DNA of 8,218 bases from JAJTHJ01 sp046316025 (GCA_046316025.1 JBKCXU010000029.1:1-8218); one strand, 5' to 3'; numbered from the stretch's first letter, positions 1 to 6,960 are shown. Translations and numbers: made by a program. Notes: generated from the sequence alone by a model not told the origin.

Positions 1-1016
1 ACCAGCGCCAGCATCGCCTCGGCAATCGGCGTGGCGCGAATGCCGACGCAGGGGTCGTGCCGGCCATGCGTTTCGACCGTCACCGGCTGGTTGGCACGGT
101 CGATCGAGCGGCGCGGCAGGCGGATGCTGGAGGTGGGCTTGATCGCAATGCTCACCTCGAGGTCCTGCCCGGTCGAAATGCCGCCCAGCACACCGCCGGC
201 ATGGTTGCTGGCAAAGCCTTCCGGCAGCAGTTCGTCGCCGTGCTCGCTGCCGCGCTGGGTCACGGCGGCAAAGCCCGCGCCGATCTCGACACCCTTGACT
301 GCGTTGATGCCCATCATGGCGTAGGCGATGTCGGCGTCCAGCTTGTCGAAGAGCGGCGTGCCCAGCCCCACCGGCACGCCGGTCGCAGCGACGCGCAGCC
401 GCGCGCCGCAGGAGTCGCCGCTTTTGCGCAGCGCGTCCATCGCGGCTTCGAGCCGCGGCACGATGTCGGCATTGGGCGCGAAGAAGGGGTTGGCCTCGGC
501 CAGCTCCCAGGCGACGAAGGGAATCTCGATCTCGCCCAGCTGCGTCAGGCAGCCGCGCACCACCGTGCCGTAATGCTCGCGCAGCCACTTCTTGGCCACC
601 GCACCGGCCGCCACCATCGGCGCGGTCAGCCGCGCCGAGGAGCGCCCGCCGCCGCGCGGATCGCGCAGCCCGTACTTGCGCCAGTAGGTGTAGTCGGCGT
701 GGCCGGGGCGAAAGGTGTCGAGCAGGTTCTCGTAATCGCTGCTGCGCTGGTCCTCGTTGCGGATCAGGAGAGCGATCGGCGTGCCGGTGGTCTTGCCCTC
801 CAAGACGCCGGAGACGATCTCCACCCGGTCGGACTCACGCCGCTGCGTGACGTGGCGCGAGGTGCCGGGCTTGCGCCGATCCAAGTCGGGCTGCATGTCC
901 GCAGGCGAAAGCTCCAGGCCCGGCGGGCACCCGTCGATCACGCAGCCGATCGCCGGCCCGTGCGACTCGCCGAAGTTGGTGACGCAGAAGAGGTGCCCGA
1001 AGGTCGATCCAGCCAT
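1..1016 (-). CDS. aroC: Chorismate synthase (C-terminus cut by window edge)
   Basis: Chorismate synthase converts 5-enolpyruvylshikimate-3-phosphate to chorismate, the last step of the common aromatic (shikimate) pathway, and needs reduced FMN. About 338 codons are visible, against roughly 360-370 residues in the family, so only the last few dozen residues lie off the left edge. The protein begins MAGSTFGHLF. The first family signature, GESHG with a following DGCPPG, spans residues 16-33 and includes the conserved His19. RPGHADYTY is at about 103-111. The second signature, RGGGRSSAR, is at 121-129, followed by AAGAVAKKWL. The third, GRHDPCVGIRATP, lies near the visible end. The ATG at 1014-1016 fits the usual N-terminus of the family. 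I see only weak Shine-Dalgarno character before it. It begins 21 bp after the stop of the upstream transporter gene on the same strand, so co-transcription is likely. No frameshift or missing motif was seen. Confidence 0.97.
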   Translation of the reverse strand, partial: MAGSTFGHLFCVTNFGESHGPAIGCVIDGCPPGLELSPADMQPDLDRRKPGTSRHVTQRRESDRVEIVSGVLEGKTTGTPIALLIRNEDQRSSDYENLLDTFRPGHADYTYWRKYGLRDPRGGGRSSARLTAPMVAAGAVAKKWLREHYGTVVRGCLTQLGEIEIPFVAWELAEANPFFAPNADIVPRLEAAMDALRKSGDSCGARLRVAATGVPVGLGTPLFDKLDADIAYAMMGINAVKGVEIGAGFAAVTQRGSEHGDELLPEGFASNHAGGVLGGISTGQDLEVSIAIKPTSSIRLPRRSIDRANQPVTVETHGRHDPCVGIRATPIAEAMLAL

Positions 1017-1037
1017 GCCGGCGATTCTACGGGCGCC

Positions 1038-2930
1038 CTATCTCCAATCGCCGCGCAGTTCGGCCACCCGCGCTTGCAGAGTCTCCGGTGTGGCCTGCGC
1101 CGCCGGCACGGGCTCGCCGACGTGGATGCCGATGCGCGAGAACAAGCCGCGGCGGAACGGCCGGCGCATCGCTGCGCCGCCGTCGATGCGCGAAAAAAAC
1201 GACCCCCACAGCCCTTGCAGCGCGATCGGCACCACCGGCACCGGGTCGCGCGCCAGGATGCGCGTCACCCCCGGGCGGAACGGATACAACTCGCCGGTGT
1301 CGGTGAGCCGGCCTTCAGGGAAGATGCAGACGAGGTTGCCGTCGCGCAGTTCTTCGGATACGCGCTCGAAGGCCCGCTCCATCATCGCGGGGTCCTGTTT
1401 CGCGGAGGCAATCGGGATCGCCTTGGCCTGGCGGAACATCCACGACAGCACCGGGATGCGGAAGATCGACAAGTCCATCACGAAGCGGATCGGCCGGGGG
1501 CTCGCGGCCATCAACACCAGCGCATCGACGAAGCTCACGTGGTTGGCCACCAGCAACGCTGCGCCGTCGGCCGGGATGCGCTCGACGTGCTGGCGTTTGA
1601 GTCGATAAACCAAGCCCACCAGAAGCCAGGAGACGAAGCGCAGCAAAAACTCCGGCACCAGCGAGAAGATGTATGCGGCCACCAGCGCGTTGAGGATCGC
1701 CAGCAGCAGGAACAGCGTCGGGATGCTCCAGCCGAGCCCTTCCAGCACCAGCGCGCCGAAGGCCGCCGCCACCAGCATGAACACGGCATTCAGGATGTTG
1801 TTGGTAGCGATGATCCGCGCCTTGTGGGTCGGCTCGCAGCGGGTCTGGATCAGCGCGTACAGCGGCACGCTGTACAGCCCCGCAAAAGCCGACAGCAGCG
1901 CCAGATCGACGAGCAGCCGCCAGTGCGCGCCGTGGGCAAGGAACTGCGGCACGGTCTGCATGCTGCCCACCGGCAGACCCTGCACCGCGAAGTAAACGTC
2001 GGCGGTAAAGACCGTCATGCCGATGGCGCCAAACGGCACCAGCCCGATCTCCACCTGTCGGCGCGACAGCAGCTCGCAAGCGAGCGAGCCGGCGCCCACG
2101 CCGATCGCAAAAGTCGCCAGCAGCAAGGTGGCCACCGACGGGCCGCCCCCCAGCGTCTTCTGCGCAAACAGCGGAAACTGCGTCAGGAACACGGCGCCGA
2201 AGAACCACATCCACGAGATGCCGATCACCGACAGGAACACCGCCCGGTCGCCGCGCGCCACGCGCACGTTGTCCCAGGTAACGCGGAAGGGATTCAGATC
2301 GATCCGCAGCTCCGGGTCCGACGGCGCCGTGCGCGGGATCGCCAGGCTGGAAGCCAGCCCCGCCAGCGCCAGTGCGACGCAGGTGGCCGCCGCGTACAGA
2401 TGCCCGTTGGGGCCGGAGTCGATCAAGGTGCCCGCGGTCAGCGTGCCGAGCAGGATCGCGACGAAGGTGCCCATCTCCACCAAGCCGTTGCCGCCGACGA
2501 TCTCGCCGGGTGCCAGCACCTGCGGCAGGTAGGCGTACTTGACCGGGCCGAAGAGCGTGGAGTGCAGACCCATCAAGAAGGTGCAGGCGGCGAGGATCCA
2601 GAAGCTGTGCAGCCAGAAGCCCACCGCGCCGGCAAGCATGATGGCCACCTCCAGCACCTTGACCGACTGCATCACGCGGCTCTTGTCGAAGCGGTCGGCA
2701 ATCTGCCCGCTGGTGGCCGAGAACAGCAGGAAAGGCAGGATGAACAGGCCCGCGATGATGTTGATCGCCACCGCCGGGGCTAGCGCCGAGTACTCCGCGC
2801 CCTTGTAGGTGACGAGCAGCGTGACCGCGTACTTGAACACGTTGTCGTTGGCCGCCCCGAGGAACTGCGCACCGAAGAACGGCGCAAAGCGGCGCTGACT
2901 CAGAAGCGCGAACTGGTTGGGATGGGACAC
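1038..2930 (-). CDS. LplT-PlsC type MFS lysophospholipid transporter / acyltransferase
   Basis: This 630-residue inner-membrane protein has two parts. Residues 1 to about 430 form a polytopic major-facilitator domain of roughly 12 hydrophobic segments resembling the lysophospholipid flippase LplT, with FLGAANDNVFKYA near the N-terminus and an LHSTLFGPVKYAYLP stretch at about 122-136. Residues from about 440 to 630 form a PlsC-type glycerolipid acyltransferase domain. Its NHxxxxD catalytic motif is NHVSFVD at 463-469 and its FPEGR substrate motif is at 537-541, followed by FRPGVTRI and PVVPIAL. Inferred role: bring lysophospholipid to the cytoplasmic face and re-acylate it. The E. coli equivalents are separate LplT and Aas proteins, and Aas also has an acyl-ACP synthetase domain that is absent here. 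The start is GTG (2928-2930), preceded by a good AAGGAG. It follows the CBS gene by 129 bp and precedes aroC by 21 bp. Family assignment is firm; exact substrate is inferred. Confidence 0.9.
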   Translation of the reverse strand: MSHPNQFALLSQRRFAPFFGAQFLGAANDNVFKYAVTLLVTYKGAEYSALAPAVAINIIAGLFILPFLLFSATSGQIADRFDKSRVMQSVKVLEVAIMLAGAVGFWLHSFWILAACTFLMGLHSTLFGPVKYAYLPQVLAPGEIVGGNGLVEMGTFVAILLGTLTAGTLIDSGPNGHLYAAATCVALALAGLASSLAIPRTAPSDPELRIDLNPFRVTWDNVRVARGDRAVFLSVIGISWMWFFGAVFLTQFPLFAQKTLGGGPSVATLLLATFAIGVGAGSLACELLSRRQVEIGLVPFGAIGMTVFTADVYFAVQGLPVGSMQTVPQFLAHGAHWRLLVDLALLSAFAGLYSVPLYALIQTRCEPTHKARIIATNNILNAVFMLVAAAFGALVLEGLGWSIPTLFLLLAILNALVAAYIFSLVPEFLLRFVSWLLVGLVYRLKRQHVERIPADGAALLVANHVSFVDALVLMAASPRPIRFVMDLSIFRIPVLSWMFRQAKAIPIASAKQDPAMMERAFERVSEELRDGNLVCIFPEGRLTDTGELYPFRPGVTRILARDPVPVVPIALQGLWGSFFSRIDGGAAMRRPFRRGLFSRIGIHVGEPVPAAQATPETLQARVAELRGDWR

Positions 2931-2938
2931 GCGGCACT

Positions 2939-2944
2939 CTCCTT
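2939..2944 (-). promoter_or_regulatory. Ribosome binding site of the LplT-PlsC gene
   Basis: AAGGAG read on the minus strand lies 8 nt upstream of the GTG start codon at 2928-2930. It supports the GTG as the true start. It is the clearest Shine-Dalgarno sequence in the window. Confidence 0.75.
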
Positions 2945-2953
2945 GGCGGTGCA

Positions 2954-2978
2954 GCCTGCGCCGGCAGCCGCCGCAGGC
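2954..2978 (-). repeat. Inverted repeat upstream of the LplT-PlsC gene
   Basis: A perfect 7-bp inverted repeat, GCCTGCG (2954-2960) and CGCAGGC (2972-2978), surrounds an 11-nt loop. It sits 9 nt upstream of the AAGGAG of the transporter gene. There is no following T-run, so it is not a typical intrinsic terminator. It could be a stem in the mRNA leader or chance in GC-rich DNA. Confidence 0.35.
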
Positions 2979-3059
2979 CCGCGCATCCTACCGGCCAATG
3001 GCCGCCCCGCACCCGCAAGCGCGACGGTCGCGGCCGCCGCTACCGCCGGGCGTGCCGCA

Positions 3060-3512
3060 TCAGGCTGCCGGCGACTCCGGCTCCGGCCAGTCGCGGATAT
3101 AGGCCTTGAGCATCTTGTTCTCGAAGCCCTGCTCTTCCAGCACCGCGCGCGCCACGTCGTAGAACGAGATCACGCCCATCAAGGTGCCGCCGTCCATCAC
3201 CGGCACATAGCGGGTGTGCTTCTCCAGCATCAGCGGGCGCAGCAGATTGACGTCGGTGTCCGAGCCGACGATGAGCGGCTGCGCGTCCATCACCTGCCGC
3301 ACCGCGCCGTCGCCGATCCAGCCGCCGTTGGCATGGACGGTCTTGAGCACTTCGCGGAAGGTCAGCATGCCGGCGAGCCGGCCGTGATCCATCACGACGA
3401 TCGAGCCGATGTCGTTCTCGGCCATCGTCTGCACCGCCTGCCACAGCGGCGCATGCGGCGGAGTCGTGAAAAGCGCGGTGCCCTTGACGCGCAGGATGTC
3501 GCTGACTTTCAT
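3060..3512 (-). CDS. Small two-CBS-domain protein
   Basis: This 150-residue soluble protein is made almost entirely of a tandem CBS (Bateman) pair. The first CBS domain covers about residues 1-62 and includes DIGSIVVMDHGRLAGMLTFR. The second covers about 72-128 and includes RYVPVMDGGTLMGVISFYDV. CBS pairs typically bind adenosine nucleotides or S-adenosyl compounds and regulate partner proteins. No catalytic or DNA-binding domain is attached, so the partner is unknown. The ATG at 3510-3512 (MKVSDILRV) was chosen because the fold begins there and because GAGGGAGA (3519-3526) ends 6 nt upstream. The frame stays open upstream to 3593, but those 27 codons look non-homologous and overlap a hairpin. 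The gene lies between pip (151 bp upstream) and the transporter (129 bp downstream), all on the minus strand. The family is certain; the function is not. Confidence 0.9.
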   Translation of the reverse strand: MKVSDILRVKGTALFTTPPHAPLWQAVQTMAENDIGSIVVMDHGRLAGMLTFREVLKTVHANGGWIGDGAVRQVMDAQPLIVGSDTDVNLLRPLMLEKHTRYVPVMDGGTLMGVISFYDVARAVLEEQGFENKMLKAYIRDWPEPESPAA

Positions 3513-3518
3513 GGCCTG

Positions 3519-3526
3519 TCTCCCTC
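3519..3526 (-). promoter_or_regulatory. Ribosome binding site deciding the CBS gene start
   Basis: GAGGGAGA on the minus strand ends 6 nt before the ATG at 3510-3512. It supports the 150-residue start over the longer in-frame start at 3593. Confidence 0.55.
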
Positions 3527-3547
3527 GGTTCGCCCTGTGCGTCGATG

Positions 3548-3574
3548 CTAGCCCCGCGCGCCGCGCAAGGCTAG
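3548..3574 (-). promoter_or_regulatory. Hairpin in the leader of the CBS gene
   Basis: The minus-strand sequence can fold into a continuous 12-bp stem with a 3-nt GGC loop. CTAGCC pairs with GGCTAG, TT with GG (as U-G wobbles in RNA), and GCGC with GCGC. On the plus strand the middle two positions become CC opposite AA and do not pair. The stem therefore fits best as RNA in the pip-to-CBS direction. It lies 35 nt upstream of the CBS start codon. No U-run follows, so it does not look like an ordinary intrinsic terminator. An mRNA leader structure or an operator are alternatives. Confidence 0.45.
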
Positions 3575-3663
3575 ACGTCGCGCAGCCAACCAAGTCCCGC
3601 CGATGTGCGGGCAGGTGGCGGGCAGTTCGTGCAGTGAAGCGAGGTGGCGGTCGGCCGGCGCGA

Positions 3664-4629
3664 TCAGCGGGCGAGCACGGCCTTCATCGCCTCGACCTCG
3701 CGCACCACCGCCGCGCGGATCGGCGGCTCCCATACCGAGTGGCCGGCATCGGGCACCACCGTGTAGCTCGCCTGCGGCCAAGCCCGCGCCAGATCGTCGG
3801 CGCTGCGCGCCGGGCAGACCAGGTCGTAGCGGCCCTGCACGATGGCGGCCGGCAACTGGCGGATCCGATACAGGTGGTCGAGCAACTGGTTGGGCGCGAG
3901 AAAGCACCGATGGGCGAAGTAATGCGCCTCCAGCCGCGCCAGCGCCACCGCATCGTCGCCGAAGTGGCGCGCCAGGTCGGCGTTGGGCAGCAGCGTCGAG
4001 CAGCGACCCTCATACTCGCTCCACGCGCGGGCAAACGGCAGATACACCTGCGGGTTCGGGTCGAACAGCCGCCGCAGATAGCCACGCAGCGGATCGGCCC
4101 GCTCCGCGGGCGGCAGCATCTCGACAAAGGCGCGCTGCGCCTCGGGGAACACCTGGCCGATGCCGCGCAGGAACCAGTCGATCTCACTTTGCCGGCCGAG
4201 AAAGATGCCGCGCAACACGAGGCCCAGCACGCGGTCCGGCTGCGCCTGCGCGTAGGCGAGCGCCAGCGTGCTGCCCCAGGAGCCGCCAAAGAGCAGCCAG
4301 CGGTTGACCCCGAGCGCGTGCCGCAGCCGCTCGATGTCGCGCAGCAGATGCGCGGTGGTGTTGGCGGCGACTTCGCCGTGCGGCGTGGAGTTGCCCGCAC
4401 CCCGCTGGTCGAACAGCACGATGCGGAAAAACGCCGGATCGAAAAACCGCCGGTGCTCGCTCGAGCACCCGCCGCCCGGCCCGCCGTGCAGAAACAGCAC
4501 CGGCACGCCGTGCCGATTGCCGCTGACCTCCCAGTACATCGTGTGAATCTCGTCCAGCGGCAGCATGCCGCTGTCGTAGGGTTCGATGGGCGGGTACAAG
4601 TCGCTGCGCAAAGGTGCGGCGGCATCCAT
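3664..4629 (-). CDS. pip: Prolyl aminopeptidase (proline iminopeptidase), family S33
   Basis: This cytoplasmic alpha/beta-hydrolase peptidase releases N-terminal proline from peptides. With the start chosen here it has 321 residues, close to the 310-320 usual for the family. After the N-terminal segment (YPPIEPYDSGML) come HGGPGGG at 48-54 (oxyanion region), DQRGAGNSTPHGE at 74-86, the nucleophile elbow GGSWGS with Ser117, GRYDLVCP with Asp269, and AGHSVWEPP with His297. The catalytic triad is therefore complete. ATG 4627-4629 was preferred on length and homology. In-frame starts at 4638, 4653 and GTG 4710 exist; the last would put the N-terminus inside a palindromic repeat. No candidate start has a clear Shine-Dalgarno sequence. 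The gene is divergent from metY and followed by the CBS gene after 151 bp. Position 80 is Asn, where many relatives that I recall have Arg (GAGRS); this does not touch the triad. Confidence 0.94.
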   Translation of the reverse strand: MDAAAPLRSDLYPPIEPYDSGMLPLDEIHTMYWEVSGNRHGVPVLFLHGGPGGGCSSEHRRFFDPAFFRIVLFDQRGAGNSTPHGEVAANTTAHLLRDIERLRHALGVNRWLLFGGSWGSTLALAYAQAQPDRVLGLVLRGIFLGRQSEIDWFLRGIGQVFPEAQRAFVEMLPPAERADPLRGYLRRLFDPNPQVYLPFARAWSEYEGRCSTLLPNADLARHFGDDAVALARLEAHYFAHRCFLAPNQLLDHLYRIRQLPAAIVQGRYDLVCPARSADDLARAWPQASYTVVPDAGHSVWEPPIRAAVVREVEAMKAVLAR

Positions 4630-4695
4630 GCGTGGCATTATGCAGCGGCCCATTTGAAGAACACGAAGACGCGGCACAGACGTACCGATTGGGTT

Positions 4696-4800
4696 GCGGT
4701 CTTCCCTCACCCGGCGCTGCGCGCCACCCCCGCCCGGTGGTCGAGGGTTGGTTACCCCCCCTCTCCCCCCGGGAGTGGGGTTGGGCTGAGGGAAGACCGC
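4696..4800. repeat. Composite palindromic intergenic element with 14-bp terminal inverted repeats
   Basis: The element is bounded by GCGGTCTTCCCTCA (4696-4709) and its exact reverse complement (4787-4800). Inside are GGCGC-TGC-GCGCC (4713-4725), an overlapping alternative stem CCACC/GGTGG (4724-4728 and 4736-4740), GGGT/ACCC (4745-4748 and 4754-4757), and a 10-bp stem with one mismatch at 4758-4780 (loop CCC). It could fold as a multi-branched structure. It carries no ORF of its own and lies wholly between the divergent pip and metY genes. The CCCTCACCC and CTCTCCC flavour resembles dispersed palindromic repeats I recall from other proteobacterial genomes, but the copy number here is unknown. 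No target-site duplication is evident next to the termini, so transposition is not shown. Confidence 0.7.
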
Positions 4801-4843
4801 TGCTACCGCCGCGCAGCGTCACCTCTGCACGAATCGCCATCCC

Positions 4844-6142
4844 ATGCCCCCACCCCGCACCCCCGGCTTCGACACCCTCGCGCTGCACGCGGGCCAAACC
4901 CCCGACCCCGCCACCGGCGCCCGCGCGGTGCCGATCTACGCGACCACGTCGTTCTGCTTCGACGACTCGGACCATGCGGCAGCACTCTTCAACATGGAGC
5001 GCGCCGGGCATGTGTACTCGCGCATCTCCAACCCGACCGTGGCGGTACTGGAAGAGCGCATCGCCGCGCTGGAACAAGGGGTCGGCGCCATCGCCACCGC
5101 CAGCGGGCAGGCGGCGCTGCATCTGGCGATTGCCACGGTGATGGGCGCGGGCAGCCACATCGTCGCCAGCCGCGCGCTTTACGGCGGCTCGCATAACCTG
5201 CTCGCTTACACGCTGGCGCGCTTCGGCATCGAAACGACCTTCGTCAACCCGCGCGATCTGAATGCCTGGCGCGCCGCGCTGCGGCCCAACACGCGGCTGT
5301 TGTTCGGCGAGACGCTCGGCAATCCGGGGCTGGACGTGCTCGACGTTCCCGCCGTGGCCGCACTCGCGCACGAATACGGCCTGCCGCTGCTGGTGGACAG
5401 CACGTTCACGACACCTTACCTGCTGCAACCCTTTGCGCACGGCGCGGACCTGATCTTCCACTCGGCCACCAAGTTCATCGGCGGCCACGGCACGGCGATT
5501 GGCGGGCTGCTGGTCGATGGCGGCACGTTCGACTGGGCCGCCAGCGGCAAGTTCGAGACGCTGACCGCGCCCTACGCGGGATTCCACGGCATGACCTTTG
5601 CCGACGAAAGCACGGTCGCGCCCTTCCTGCTGCGCGCGCGGCGCGAAGGGCTGCGCGACTTTGGCGCCTGCATGAGCCCGCACACCGCCTTCCTGCTGCT
5701 GCAAGGGCTGGAGACGCTGCCGCTGCGGATGGAGCGGCACGTCGCCAACACGCGCCGCGTGGTGGAGTTTCTCGCCGCGCAGCCGCAGGTCGAGTCGGTC
5801 GCCCATCCGGAATTGCCTTCGCACCCCGACCATGCGCTGGCCAAGCGCCTGCTGCCGCGCGGCGCGGGCGCGGTGTTCAGCTTCAACCTCAAGGGCTCGC
5901 GCGCGGCCGGGCGCACCTTTGTCGAAGCGCTGAAAGTGTTCTCGCATCTGGCCAACGTCGGCGATGCCAAGTCGCTGGTGATCCACCCCGCCTCGACCAC
6001 GCACTTCCGCGTGCCGGATGCGGAGCTGGCCGCCGCCGGCATCACGCAGGGGACGATTCGTCTTTCGATCGGCCTAGAAGACCCGGCCGATCTGCTCGAC
6101 GATCTGGCGCGCGCGCTCAAGGCCGCGGGCAAGGCGGGCTGA
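4844..6142 (+). CDS. metY: O-acetylhomoserine sulfhydrylase
   Basis: This 432-residue PLP enzyme of the Cys/Met metabolism family makes homocysteine from O-acetylhomoserine and sulfide, feeding methionine synthesis by direct sulfhydrylation. The start FDTLALHAGQTPDP and the length are typical of MetY. Visible PLP-site features include YSRISNP at 58-64 (Tyr58 and Arg60 bind phosphate from the neighbouring subunit), Tyr113 in ALYGG, Asp185 in LLVDSTF, Ser207 with Schiff-base Lys210 in HSATKFIGG, and Arg406 in IRLSIG, which binds the substrate carboxylate. ATG 4844 is the first start codon after the in-frame TGA at 4787-4789, so the start is well fixed, although no Shine-Dalgarno sequence is evident. 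It leads an operon with a hydrolase (2 nt downstream) and a GNAT acetyltransferase. MetZ-type O-succinylhomoserine sulfhydrylase is the main alternative but is usually shorter. I saw no recognisable SAM riboswitch or MetR-like dyad upstream. Confidence 0.94.
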   Translation: MPPPRTPGFDTLALHAGQTPDPATGARAVPIYATTSFCFDDSDHAAALFNMERAGHVYSRISNPTVAVLEERIAALEQGVGAIATASGQAALHLAIATVMGAGSHIVASRALYGGSHNLLAYTLARFGIETTFVNPRDLNAWRAALRPNTRLLFGETLGNPGLDVLDVPAVAALAHEYGLPLLVDSTFTTPYLLQPFAHGADLIFHSATKFIGGHGTAIGGLLVDGGTFDWAASGKFETLTAPYAGFHGMTFADESTVAPFLLRARREGLRDFGACMSPHTAFLLLQGLETLPLRMERHVANTRRVVEFLAAQPQVESVAHPELPSHPDHALAKRLLPRGAGAVFSFNLKGSRAAGRTFVEALKVFSHLANVGDAKSLVIHPASTTHFRVPDAELAAAGITQGTIRLSIGLEDPADLLDDLARALKAAGKAG

Positions 6143-6144
6143 CC

Positions 6145-6960
6145 ATGCAACTCGGCAAGCTCTACGCCTACTCCGGCGGCAAGCCCTTCGACGCCGCGCG
6201 GCCCTGTGTGGTGTTTCTGCACGGCGCGCAGCACGACCATAGCGTGTGGATTCTGCAAAGCCGCTGGTTGGCGCATCACGGCTACAGCGTGCTCGCCTTC
6301 GACCTGCCGGGGCATGGGCGCAGCGGCGGTGCCGCGCTCGCCACCGTGCCGGCGATTGCCGATGAGTTAGCGACAGCGCTGGCGCCGCTGGCCTGTCCCG
6401 GCTTTCTGCTGGTTGGCCACAGCATGGGCTCGCTGATCGCACTCGAACTCGCGCAGCGGCTGGGCGACCGCGTAAAGGGGGTGGCCTTGCTCGGCACCGT
6501 CTTCCCGATGCGGGTGGCCGATGCGCTGCTCACCGCCTGCCGCGACTCGCCGGACGAGGCGATGCAGACGATCAACGTCTGGTCGCACAGTGCCGGCCTG
6601 GCACCCTTTGCGGCGCGGCCGGGCAATCCGGGGCCGGGGTTCAACATCGTCTGGCAGAACCTGCGGCTGATGCAGCGGATCGCGCGCTTGAACGGCGCAG
6701 ACGTGTTGCCGACCGACTTTGCCGCCTGCAATGGCTATGAGGGCGGCCTCGCCGCAGCAAAGGCACTGACGTGTCCGGCGCTCTTCCTGCTCGGGGCCGC
6801 CGACCAGATGACCCCGCCCAAAGCGGCGCGCGCATTGATCGACGCCTGCCGCGACCCGCAGGTCGTCACCCTCCCCGCCACCGGCCACGCGCTGATGGCA
6901 GAAAACCCCGAGGGTGTGCGCCGTGCGCTGGCGGACTTTGCGGCGCAGGTGTTGGCATGA
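6145..6960 (+). CDS. Alpha/beta hydrolase, substrate unknown
   Basis: This 271-residue cytoplasmic protein has the alpha/beta-hydrolase fold and no signal peptide. HGAQHDHSVW at 26-35 is the oxyanion-hole region. DLPGHGRSGG is at 53-62. GHSMG at 91-95 holds the nucleophile Ser93. GAADQMTPP at 217-225 holds Asp220. GHAL with His248 completes the triad. A cap region of about residues 120-200 lies between the core strands. It resembles general esterases and lactonases of the MhpC/BioH-like group; the substrate cannot be told from sequence. It is not MetX: the GGSMGG elbow and the greater length of homoserine acetyltransferases are missing. The ATG starts 2 nt after the metY stop, with AAGG 10 nt upstream, so it is co-transcribed with metY. 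Its stop overlaps the start of the acetyltransferase gene. Fold and triad are firm; any link to methionine metabolism is inferred from position only. Confidence 0.88.
   Translation: MQLGKLYAYSGGKPFDAARPCVVFLHGAQHDHSVWILQSRWLAHHGYSVLAFDLPGHGRSGGAALATVPAIADELATALAPLACPGFLLVGHSMGSLIALELAQRLGDRVKGVALLGTVFPMRVADALLTACRDSPDEAMQTINVWSHSAGLAPFAARPGNPGPGFNIVWQNLRLMQRIARLNGADVLPTDFAACNGYEGGLAAAKALTCPALFLLGAADQMTPPKAARALIDACRDPQVVTLPATGHALMAENPEGVRRALADFAAQVLA

Noticed and set aside
1547..1776. Three copies of the E. coli Chi octamer (minus strand GCTGGTGG at 1547-1554, 1679-1686 and 1769-1776)
   Set aside because: The octamer is made of common Leu-Val/Ala codons of this GC-rich transporter gene, and the Chi sequence of this organism is unknown.
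57..2783. A 908-codon open frame on the plus strand antisense to aroC and the transporter gene
   Set aside because: It runs across two well-supported genes and their gap, its product is rich in Arg, His, Gln and Ala with no recognisable domain, and long antisense frames are expected in high-GC DNA where TTA, CTA and TCA codons are rare on the coding strand.
3513..3593. A 27-codon N-terminal extension of the CBS protein
   Set aside because: The region lies over the hairpin and does not resemble CBS sequence, whereas the ATG at 3512 has a Shine-Dalgarno-like GAGGGAGA and begins exactly at the fold.
4696..4800. The palindromic element as an intrinsic terminator
   Set aside because: It sits between the starts of divergent genes rather than after a stop codon, and neither strand has a T-run following the stems.
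3409..5196. A 595-codon plus-strand open frame across the CBS gene, pip and the start of metY
   Set aside because: It overlaps three real genes, has no coherent domain and its composition is typical of an antisense shadow.
4184..6004. A 606-codon minus-strand open frame antisense to metY
   Set aside because: Its product is low-complexity and Arg/Gly/Gln-rich, it runs through the palindromic element and into pip in the wrong frame, and metY on the other strand is unmistakable.
6771..6956. A 62-codon N-terminal extension of the GNAT protein
   Set aside because: It is wholly inside the hydrolase gene in another frame, is Pro/Arg-rich and unlike GNAT sequence; the ATGA start at 6957 fits operon coupling and family length.
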